Shown here one piece after another: positions 1 through 5,025 of a stretch of DNA of 5,025 nt. Each line of letters starts with the position of its first letter. The stretch's first letter is position 1. Under the pieces are notes generated by a model, which saw nothing but the letters and a program-made list of their open reading frames with translations, did not search any database and was not told the origin of the DNA. The position numbers and the translations under genes were made by a program. The stretch comes from Deltaproteobacteria bacterium RBG_16_54_11 (GTDB lineage Bacteria; Desulfobacterota; B13-G15; RBG-16-54-18): NCBI GenBank assembly GCA_001797905.1, contig MGQS01000072.1, positions 2,477 through 7,501 on the forward strand. The letters run 5' to 3'.

Positions 1-1035
1 TCCCTCGAATTCTCCATGGGTCTCCCCCTCTCTCTTCGTCCAAATTTGCGTTATCCCCGGTATGATCTTGCCGAAGCTGGTCCAGAGATCGATATCGGCG
101 AAGGGTTTCCCTATTTCCCAGGGCTTATGCGCATGGGGATGCAGATACCCCCTCTTTTCAATGGGGAGTTTTCTGATGGGGAGGGTATAGCTTTCAGCCA
201 GTTTCATGTAGTAGAGGAGGTTGGCGTCAATCGGGTTGCCTTTTCCCCTTCCCATTCCTCCGGCGCTGTATCCCTTTCCCTCCAATTCCTCTTTTAAATC
301 CTCCACCGTCTCCTTGAATTCCTGCAGATCTTCGACGGCGCTGGCGAATTCCCTCAGTCCCCGATCGATTTCCTCCAGTGAGTAGTTCTCCAGAGAGTGT
401 TCCCCCATGGGGTTGGGCTCTCTGCGAGAGCTCTGTTGTTCATTTGCCACTTCCTTCTCGAGGATGCCCTGGATGACCTCGGTGAATTTTTTTATGCTTT
501 CCCTCCATCTCTTTCGCTCCAGATAAGGGATGCGGGAGAGACGATTGACGAGCTCTTCATGCCCTCCCGTGCCCAGATCCTCTCCCCAGATCTTCTCATA
601 GAGGGCAGCCAGCACCTCGTGAACGCCGGATTTAGGCAGGTTTTTGTAGAGCGTGGCAATTTTTGTATCTTTTTGCTTTACACAGTAGGTATCTGTTACC
701 ACATCCATAAAATAGGTGGTTGCCCTTTGGGCCTGATCCTTCTGCCGCACCACCTTTTTGGCCTCGTTGTAGAGCGTGATGTGGGTATGAAAATCCCACG
801 GGCAATACATATAGTGGGTAATGCCATGGTCGAGAACAGCCTCGACGATCTCTTCGCCGTCCATCTTTCCCTTGAGTTTTTCGTAAAAGGCATTGCTGAT
901 GGACATCTGTTTGCTCTTGATCTCCAGGGCGACATCCTCACCCCCTTCGATCACCGCGGGTAAAGGCAGTTGTGGATAGAGGTGCTTCCTTCTCACCCGG
1001 GACCATAGCTTTTGAATGATATCTTCGACTTCCAT
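1..1035 (-). CDS. HxxxH metallopeptidase-like protein, probable vWA partner of MoxR ATPase (3' end cut off)
   Basis: The reading frame is open from ATG (1035-1033) to the window edge: 345 codons, no stop. I do not recognise a named gene. Residues about 63-118 contain H70-G-I-T-H74, then D81, H83, H85 and a helix-like segment with D111 and D115. This spacing resembles the putative metallopeptidase domain that precedes a vWA domain in many MoxR-partner proteins, but the usual catalytic Glu after the first His is Gly71, so peptidase activity is doubtful. Residues 175-255 are highly charged and probably helical or coiled coil. A Gly-rich linker (253-266) and a His cluster (H299, H301, H303) follow. 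The sequence stops near a PGITQIW...EGETHG stretch, where I would expect the vWA MIDAS motif just outside the window (inference). It is the third gene of the operon, starting 9 bp after the upstream stop, with a weak GAAGAG ribosome site over that stop. Confidence 0.8.
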   Translation of the reverse strand, partial: MEVEDIIQKLWSRVRRKHLYPQLPLPAVIEGGEDVALEIKSKQMSISNAFYEKLKGKMDGEEIVEAVLDHGITHYMYCPWDFHTHITLYNEAKKVVRQKDQAQRATTYFMDVVTDTYCVKQKDTKIATLYKNLPKSGVHEVLAALYEKIWGEDLGTGGHEELVNRLSRIPYLERKRWRESIKKFTEVIQGILEKEVANEQQSSRREPNPMGEHSLENYSLEEIDRGLREFASAVEDLQEFKETVEDLKEELEGKGYSAGGMGRGKGNPIDANLLYYMKLAESYTLPIRKLPIEKRGYLHPHAHKPWEIGKPFADIDLWTSFGKIIPGITQIWTKREGETHGEFEG

Positions 1036-1044
1036 TGCCGCTCT

Positions 1045-1743
1045 TCAGACGTACAGGGGCTTTATCCCTTCGGTGGGAAAGATGAGCTGGTCTCTCTCGT
1101 AGACCTTTCCCCCCACTATTTTGCCCAATCCCTTGATCCTCCCCCCCACAATAAGCTCACCGCCGGTCATACCATGTCCGGTGTTAAAACCGAGATTGTG
1201 CCTGATGACGATCTTTCCCCGCTTCATGCCTGCTCCTGTATAGTTCTTGCCGCTGCCTTCGATGATCAATTCCCCTCCATCCAGCCCGATCCCCGTAAAG
1301 TCACCCACATTACCCTCCACGATCAATTTTTTGTTGGAGGGAAGGCGATATCCCAGGAGATTGATCTTGACATTGAGGTCCCGCAGGTGGAGACAGATCT
1401 CCTCCTCCTTGGCATGGTTGCAGAGGACGGAGATATAGACCCCTGCCGGGCCGGTTATCAGGTAGGGGATCTGGTCAGAGTGGTCGAGGGCGTAACAAAA
1501 TTCCTCTATATCCTCTGCCGTATACTCTAACCCCTCCATCCCCTTTTCGGCTATGCTATAGGCCTTGATGACGGTGCTATATTGCATCAGCCACACTAAG
1601 TCCTTGGCCTCATTTTTCAAGAGGTCTTCATACCCCGAGAGGATCTTGGTGAGTGTTTCTTCCTTGGATTTTAAGATCTTATCCAAGGGTATCTCGCGTT
1701 TGCGAATGCCGGCTTGGTGAAAAGCCTCAAAGGGATTTTTCAT
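1045..1743 (-). CDS. GXGXG (GltB C-terminal/FwdC-like) beta-helix domain protein
   Basis: This 232-residue protein ends in a clear GXGXG-type right-handed beta-helix: three glycine-patterned turns at about residues 144-163 (GNVGDFTGIG...), 164-182 (GKNYTGAGM...) and 183-201 (LGFNTGHGM...), plus a weaker turn at 202-215. The same fold forms the C-terminal domain of the glutamate synthase large subunit and the formylmethanofuran dehydrogenase subunit C, where it is structural. The N-terminal 135 residues match nothing I recognise; they begin with a charged helical stretch and include ITGPAGVYISVL (96-107) and three cysteines (C83, C108, C117). The glutaminase and FMN domains of GltB are absent, so this is not glutamate synthase. 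The start ATG lies inside the end of the ATPase gene (17 bp overlap) and has GGAG six bases upstream, which favours translational coupling. It is probably a scaffold or adaptor between the ATPase and its partner or client; that role is inferred. Confidence 0.85.
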   Translation of the reverse strand: MKNPFEAFHQAGIRKREIPLDKILKSKEETLTKILSGYEDLLKNEAKDLVWLMQYSTVIKAYSIAEKGMEGLEYTAEDIEEFCYALDHSDQIPYLITGPAGVYISVLCNHAKEEEICLHLRDLNVKINLLGYRLPSNKKLIVEGNVGDFTGIGLDGGELIIEGSGKNYTGAGMKRGKIVIRHNLGFNTGHGMTGGELIVGGRIKGLGKIVGGKVYERDQLIFPTEGIKPLYV

Positions 1744-3070
1744 CCTTAGCTCCGATATCTTTTTTTATCTCTTCGTAAATGGGATGATCTCCTTCGAGGG
1801 GGGTTATTGCTTCGCCTGCAACGGCCCGATATCCCACAGACAAGGCCTCCAAAAGGTATTCCCTCTGCTCGTTGTATCTTTGAAGGATCTCTTCTGTAGC
1901 CTCCTTGACCAGATATATCTGGAAGGGGTCATTCCTCCCCTCGCCCTCCTTTTTGGAGAGGTAGGAATCCTTCCACTGAATGCGATGGGCAAGGGCATAC
2001 GGGATGATCAGCCGGATATGCTCAAGATCCACCCCGTCGTCCTCTAAGAACCAGGCCAGGGTCTGTGCGTAGTTCCTGATGGACATGGGCAGCCGATTGG
2101 AGGCACAGTTTTTAGTGTGATGGCAGAGATAGCCGGTATAATGGCAGCCGTCCTCACATACCTCCACCGACCTCTTTTGCCCGAACTTATGGCAAAAGGA
2201 GAGCTCGGCGAGCGTCATGCGCACAAAGGCGTTGGCATCGATGTCGAAATCCAATCCCATCCTCTCCTCATTAATTTTTCTCCGCTCCTCTTTGCTAAGA
2301 CCTTCGATGCCGAGCTTTTCTTTCAGGTATTCGCCGAAGAGATCACAGACCCCTTCGGCCAGGGCCATCTTTTCCTCATAGGAATTGTCTCCCCTCAGTA
2401 TCTGCTGAAGCTCTTTTTCATACTGCGGGTGACGGAGGGGATTATGTGATAGCGCCTCCTTACCGATGGTGTACGCTATGTTTGAACCCGGATGTCTCGA
2501 CTCGACCAGGATGTCGAAACGGTCGATGAGGGGGGCGATGATGGTGTTCGTTCCCCTATCCTGATAGTTGGCCGTCGCAAAGAGCGAGTATTCGTCATTG
2601 ATCAAGATCTCGTTGAGATATTCCCAGTTGCCCCGGTCGACCCCATTCAAGATCATGCTCTGCTTGGTCTCCGGCAGGCGGTTTATTTCATCCACGATCT
2701 TGACCGGGATCTGCGCGAAGTTGCTCCATACCACTCTTTCCCTGCCCTTGTTGAGTTCACCGAGATGGGGCCTGCCGATGATCTTTTCCTCCGTCTGTTC
2801 GGGGTGTCCGGAGACCTCGCTACCCCAGATGACCCCGAGGGGATACCGATAGAGGATGGAGCCCACGTATTCCGCCGAGGTGGTCTTGCCCAGACCAGGC
2901 TCCCCGATGATGAGTTCCTTGCCCCTGTTGAGGCCGGTGAGGAGGCCAAAGAGAAGGGTGGAGTTGAACGATTCGTCCTTTATGGTGATATCGGGTCTGT
3001 TGAGATAAAGGTTCTCGCTGATATATTTATATATCCCTCTGATCCTTGTTTGAAAATGACCGTTCTTCAT
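1727..3070 (-). CDS. MoxR-family AAA+ ATPase with Cys/His-rich lid insertion
   Basis: This 447-residue protein has all the AAA+ core motifs in order: Walker A GEPGLGKT (56-63), Walker B VKIVDE (123-128), sensor 1 asparagine N168 in ATANYQD, and the arginine-finger motif LIDRFD (R184). Spacing and wording (HPEQTEEKIIGRP, ILNGVDRG) are typical of MoxR-type ATPases, which act as hexamers with vWA-domain partners to remodel or activate client enzymes. The protein is longer than usual MoxR (about 320-350 residues). The extra length includes a C-terminal lid region with C293-H294, C305, C309-H310, C316-H317-H318 and C322, just before a sensor-2-like RLPMSIRNY (326-334). This cluster could bind zinc or an iron-sulfur centre. 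The start ATG has AAGGAAAAG upstream; the other two operon genes follow directly. Cytoplasmic: no signal peptide or membrane segment is visible. Substrate unknown. Confidence 0.92.
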   Translation of the reverse strand: MKNGHFQTRIRGIYKYISENLYLNRPDITIKDESFNSTLLFGLLTGLNRGKELIIGEPGLGKTTSAEYVGSILYRYPLGVIWGSEVSGHPEQTEEKIIGRPHLGELNKGRERVVWSNFAQIPVKIVDEINRLPETKQSMILNGVDRGNWEYLNEILINDEYSLFATANYQDRGTNTIIAPLIDRFDILVESRHPGSNIAYTIGKEALSHNPLRHPQYEKELQQILRGDNSYEEKMALAEGVCDLFGEYLKEKLGIEGLSKEERRKINEERMGLDFDIDANAFVRMTLAELSFCHKFGQKRSVEVCEDGCHYTGYLCHHTKNCASNRLPMSIRNYAQTLAWFLEDDGVDLEHIRLIIPYALAHRIQWKDSYLSKKEGEGRNDPFQIYLVKEATEEILQRYNEQREYLLEALSVGYRAVAGEAITPLEGDHPIYEEIKKDIGAKDEKSL

Positions 3071-3162
3071 TGATACGCTCTTTTCCTTGAGGCAGTTACC
3101 TTTGTTTGCTCTCTCTGGCCAAACCTACGGTGATCCTTCGGTCAGGGCCACCTCCGGGTATT

Positions 3163-3191
3163 AAAATAGCATCATGTCCTACGGAAATCAA
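3163..3191 (-). promoter_or_regulatory. candidate sigma70-type promoter of the ATPase operon
   Basis: Read on the minus strand, TTGATT (3191-3186) and TATTTT (3168-3163) are separated by exactly 17 bases, four of six matches to each consensus hexamer. Transcription would begin near 3156 and give a leader of about 85 bases before the ATPase ATG. The leader contains an interrupted inverted repeat (TGGCC 3150-3146 with GGCCA 3120-3116). A near-perfect inverted repeat, AGGGCA-TT-TGCCCT (3198-3211), sits seven bases upstream of the -35 and could be a regulator site. Confidence 0.4.
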
Positions 3192-3194
3192 GGA

Positions 3195-3306
3195 GACAGG
3201 GCATTTGCCCTTTTACCAATCACGTTCTTAAACCGTGTTTTTTGGCGACTGCATGACTTTGTCGCCATTGACCATGCACGGGACAGGGCACGGAAATCTC
3301 CCTGTC
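3195..3306. repeat. cluster of inverted repeats in the gene-free 3071-3345 gap
   Basis: This gap has no convincing reading frame but holds several inverted repeats: AGGGCA/TGCCCT (3198-3203/3206-3211), CCGTG/CACGG (3233-3237/3277-3281), GGCGAC/GTCGCC (3244-3249/3261-3266), TGCATG/CATGCA (3250-3255/3273-3278) and GACAGGG/CCCTGTC (3282-3288/3300-3306). The TGCATG pairing would compete with the GGCGAC stem. GACAGGGCA also occurs twice in direct orientation (3195-3203, 3282-3290). No T-run follows the minus-strand stems, so they are poor intrinsic terminators for the small membrane-protein gene. They may be a structured 3' untranslated region, a small RNA or a remnant of an interspersed element; I cannot tell which. 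Confidence 0.45.
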
Positions 3307-3345
3307 AGAAGGGAAGGGGCAGGGAGGCCGCCGAGAGGGGAACGG

Positions 3346-3651
3346 TCAATCCTTCCAATCGGCAATGGTGCGCACGATGAAGTAGAGGTTTGTAAAGAAG
3401 GCGATGAATCCAATGACGGCGCCGGCGAAGGCCCTTTCCATGGAGATCTGGTAGATGTCGCTTTCAGAGAAGAAGGAGTCGGCGACGAGGATGGTGACCA
3501 ATATGGAGGCCACCAGGCCGCCCACCATGCCCTTGAAGTAGATCAAGAGGGCCAGGCCAATGGCGATCCCAACGACTATCTTGGTCTCGGGGAGGTACAA
3601 TCTCGCCCCGTAGATGATATCTATGATTTGCTGAAGGACTTCCGTAAGCAC
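3346..3651 (-). CDS. small three-helix membrane protein, unknown function
   Basis: This 101-residue protein has strongly hydrophobic stretches at about 24-39 (KIVVGIAIGLALLIYF), 42-58 (MVGGLVASILVTILVA) and 75-94 (FAGAVIGFIAFFTNLYFIV), with short charged loops (E64, D65, E72, R73) and a charged C-terminus (RTIADWKD). It is therefore probably an integral inner-membrane protein with three helices. I do not recognise the family. The GTG start is chosen because GGAGG lies five bases upstream and a strong promoter match lies before that. An ATG at 3656-3654 is out of frame, gives only 11 codons and directly abuts the GGAGG. The gene is divergent from uvrA and separated from the ATPase operon by about 275 bases, so it appears to be its own transcription unit. 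Confidence 0.75.
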   Translation of the reverse strand: MLTEVLQQIIDIIYGARLYLPETKIVVGIAIGLALLIYFKGMVGGLVASILVTILVADSFFSESDIYQISMERAFAGAVIGFIAFFTNLYFIVRTIADWKD

Positions 3652-3656
3652 CTCAT

Positions 3657-3661
3657 CCTCC
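3657..3661 (-). promoter_or_regulatory. ribosome binding site deciding the GTG start
   Basis: GGAGG on the minus strand, five bases before the GTG at 3651-3649. It supports GTG over the out-of-frame ATG at 3656-3654, which has no spacer at all from this site. Confidence 0.75.
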
Positions 3662-3683
3662 TTTTTTAGCGTGCCTATGGTTC

Positions 3684-3712
3684 AGTAAAGGCCAAAACTC
3701 ATTTTTTGTCAA
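3684..3712 (-). promoter_or_regulatory. sigma70-type promoter of the small membrane-protein gene
   Basis: On the minus strand a perfect -35 TTGACA (3712-3707) is followed after 17 bases by TTTACT (3689-3684), four of six to the -10 consensus. Transcription would start near 3677, about 26 bases before the GTG start. The -35 lies between the arms of an inverted repeat, GCCAAAA (3691-3697) and TTTTGGC (3718-3724), and the minus strand carries a direct repeat AAAATGAG (3722-3715 and 3705-3698). These could be operator half-sites. Confidence 0.65.
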
Positions 3713-3740
3713 TCTCATTTTGGCTAAAAAAATGGGTCGC

Positions 3741-3780
3741 AAATCCCCTCATCCCTCCTTGCCGAAGGGGGGTAGGATTT
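3741..3780. repeat. interspersed-repeat-like hairpin upstream of uvrA
   Basis: Outer arms AAATCC (3741-3746) and GGATTT (3775-3780) enclose an eight-pair stem, CCCTCCTT (3753-3760) with AAGGGGGG (3765-3772), containing one G-T pair and a GCCG loop. The pattern of AAATCCCC followed by C-rich then G-rich arms and GGATTT resembles short palindromic repeats seen many times in deltaproteobacterial and some other bacterial genomes (from memory, not searched). It may also act as a transcription stop in either direction, since T-rich or A-rich sequence flanks it. Confidence 0.5.
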
Positions 3781-3806
3781 TCAAAATGCAAATTACTCAA
3801 TTTATT
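3778..3806 (+). promoter_or_regulatory. weak candidate promoter of uvrA
   Basis: TTTTCA (3778-3783) and TTTATT (3801-3806) are 17 bases apart, four of six matches each, in the AT-rich part of the leader. It would give a leader of about 90 bases. A second weak option is TTGAGT (3836-3841) with TATCTT (3860-3865), spacing 18. I see no clear SOS (LexA) operator in 3781-3904. Confidence 0.3.
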
Positions 3807-3892
3807 TGTGCTCCACAAGGCGCATCTCTTCCACGTTGAGTCCTGAGGAGGGAATGTGTTATCTTCATAAAGGGAGTAGCGATACTCGTCAT

Positions 3893-3897
3893 GAGGG
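3893..3897 (+). promoter_or_regulatory. ribosome binding site of uvrA
   Basis: GAGGG seven bases before the ATG at 3905 supports that start. A small stem, GAGTA (3874-3878) with TACTC (3883-3887) and a GCGA loop, lies just upstream. Confidence 0.6.
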
Positions 3898-3904
3898 TTC
3901 GCAC

Positions 3905-5025
3905 ATGAGCGAGGACAAGATAGTCATCAAGGGGGCGAGGCAGCATAACCTTAAGAACATAGACCTGGAGATCCCCAAGAGGCAGCTGGTGGTGCTCACC
4001 GGGGTCAGCGGGTCGGGCAAGTCCTCGCTCGCCTTTGACACCATCTACGCCGAGGGCCAGAGGAGGTATGTCGAGTCTCTGTCCGCCTACGCCAGGCAGT
4101 TTTTGGAGCGGATGGATAAGCCCGATGTGGACCTCATCGAAGGCCTCTCCCCTGCCATCGCCATCGAGCAGAGAGGGATAAGCAGAAATCCGCGATCCAC
4201 CGTGGGGACGGTGACGGAGATCTACGACTATCTCCGCCTCCTCTTTGCCCGGGTGGGGCATCCCCACTGCTATATCTGCGGCCGGGAGATCAAATCGCAG
4301 ACCCCCCAAGAGATGGTCGATCAGCTTTTGGCCTTACCCGAGGGGAGCCGTCTCATCGTCATCGCACCCCTGGTACAAGGGCGGAAGGGGGAGTATCGAA
4401 AGCTCCTGGATCAGCTGAGGGGTGAGGGGTTCGTTCGCGTAAAAATCGATGGCGAGATCAGAGACCTGGGAGAAGAGATTACCCTCGACAAGGACAAGAG
4501 GCACGCGATCGATCTGGTGGTTGATCGGATCCTGATGCGCGAGGGGGTCAAGAACAGGATCACGGAGTCGATTGAGCTGGCCCTGCGGTACGGCGAGGGG
4601 GTGGTGAGGGTAGGGGTTGATGGGGGTGCGGAGCTCGTCTTCAGCGAGCGGTTTGCCTGCCTGGAATGCACTGTGAGCTATCCCGAGATATCCCCCAGGC
4701 TTTTTTCATTCAACAGCCCTTATGGGGCGTGCCCCCGCTGTGGCGGACTGGGTTTTCTCCCCTCACAGGAGCGCCCCTTCGGTGGCGAATCCCCTGCCTT
4801 CGAAGCTACAGAAGGGGAGATTGGCGCTTCTCCTTGCCCCGAATGCAAGGGACAGCGGCTCAGGAAGGAAGCGCTGGCAGTTCGGTTTCAGGGGCAATCC
4901 ATTGCTGAGGTGACGCAATTGGCCATCAAAGAGGCCCTCGCGTTTTTTCAGGGCGCCGCGCTCACCCCCCAGGAGGAGGAGATTGCCAGACTCGTATTGC
5001 GGGAGATCAGGGAGCGGCTCGGCTT
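3905..5025 (+). CDS. uvrA: UvrA, excinuclease ABC subunit A (N-terminal part, cut by window edge)
   Basis: UvrA is the dimeric ABC-type ATPase that recognises DNA damage and loads UvrB in nucleotide excision repair. The 373 residues present (of about 940 in the family) match the N-terminal half well. Residues 8-18 (IKGARQHNLKN) are the family's usual opening; Walker A is GVSGSGKSS (33-41). YVESLSAYARQFL (55-67) and the Q-loop region IEQRGISRNPRSTVGT (87-102) follow. The UvrB-interaction region is about 131-245. Zinc-binding CxxC pairs are at C122/C125, C252/C255, C276/C279 and C311/C314, with FSFNSPYGACP (267-277) between. The signature motif and second ATPase half lie beyond the edge. The start at 3905 fits the family N-terminus and has a GAGGG site; an in-frame ATG at 3854 could add 17 residues. 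The reading frame is intact. Confidence 0.97.
   Translation, partial: MSEDKIVIKGARQHNLKNIDLEIPKRQLVVLTGVSGSGKSSLAFDTIYAEGQRRYVESLSAYARQFLERMDKPDVDLIEGLSPAIAIEQRGISRNPRSTVGTVTEIYDYLRLLFARVGHPHCYICGREIKSQTPQEMVDQLLALPEGSRLIVIAPLVQGRKGEYRKLLDQLRGEGFVRVKIDGEIRDLGEEITLDKDKRHAIDLVVDRILMREGVKNRITESIELALRYGEGVVRVGVDGGAELVFSERFACLECTVSYPEISPRLFSFNSPYGACPRCGGLGFLPSQERPFGGESPAFEATEGEIGASPCPECKGQRLRKEALAVRFQGQSIAEVTQLAIKEALAFFQGAALTPQEEEIARLVLREIRERLG

Noticed and set aside
403..412. Perfect palindrome CCCCATGGGG
   Set aside because: It lies inside a coding frame, is short, and is expected by chance.
397..1530. Plus-strand reading frames (397-963 and 1012-1530) opposite the first two left-hand genes
   Set aside because: Both are antisense to well-supported coding frames, have no recognisable motifs, and one needs a TTG start.
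1045..1743. Glutamate synthase large subunit or formylmethanofuran dehydrogenase subunit C
   Set aside because: Only the GXGXG domain is shared; the catalytic domains of GltB are absent and no partner subunits of either enzyme are present.
2492..3073. 193-codon plus-strand reading frame opposite the ATPase gene
   Set aside because: It lies wholly antisense to a protein with complete AAA+ motifs, and its translation has no recognisable domain.
3221..3243. Terminator-like CACGTT...AACCGTG stem followed by six T residues on the plus strand
   Set aside because: The stem is short with a bulge, and no plus-strand gene lies upstream to need it.
3174..3413. Short reading frames on both strands across the gap and the 3' end of the small membrane gene
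   Set aside because: They lack good ribosome sites and recognisable sequence, and overlap inverted repeats or the membrane-protein gene.
3797..4671. Minus-strand reading frames (3797-4309, 4411-4671) opposite uvrA
   Set aside because: uvrA is unmistakable on the plus strand; the antisense translations are low-complexity shadows.
1..5025. CRISPR array, tRNA, rRNA, transposase or phage genes
   Set aside because: No regularly spaced repeats, tRNA-like cloverleaf, rRNA-like sequence or mobile-element protein was seen on either strand.

Overview
The window reads as bacterial chromosome of moderate GC content. The recognisable uvrA gene, the Shine-Dalgarno sites and the sigma70-type promoters all point to a bacterium. 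Heavy use of AGG/AGA arginine codons and the gene content are compatible with an anaerobic Desulfobacterota-like (deltaproteobacterial) lineage, but nothing here fixes the taxon.

Layout. Positions 1-3070 hold a tightly packed three-gene operon on the minus strand, read right to left: a MoxR-type AAA+ ATPase (3070-1727), a protein with a GXGXG beta-helix domain like the C-terminal domain of glutamate synthase GltB or of FwdC (1743-1045), and a large protein with a degenerate HxxxH metallopeptidase-like segment (1035 to beyond position 1). The cut falls where a von Willebrand A (vWA) domain would be expected in a MoxR partner. The first two genes overlap by 17 bp and the second and third are 9 bp apart, so they are almost certainly co-transcribed and translationally coupled.

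Positions 3071-3345 contain no convincing gene. They carry a candidate operon promoter and several nested or competing inverted repeats. Next comes a small three-helix membrane protein on the minus strand (3651-3346), with a GTG start, a good Shine-Dalgarno site and a strong promoter match (TTGACA, 17 bp, TTTACT). The 3661-3904 gap holds that promoter, an interspersed-repeat-like hairpin and the uvrA leader. From 3905 to the right edge is the N-terminal part (373 residues) of UvrA, the damage-sensing ATPase of nucleotide excision repair.

Working model. The operon is the interesting part. MoxR AAA+ ATPases usually work with a vWA protein to remodel, activate or load metal into a client enzyme. 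Here a GXGXG beta-helix protein lies between them, the ATPase has a Cys/His-rich insertion in its lid, and the third protein carries His clusters. I infer an undescribed metalloenzyme maturation or remodelling module. The client is not visible in this window.
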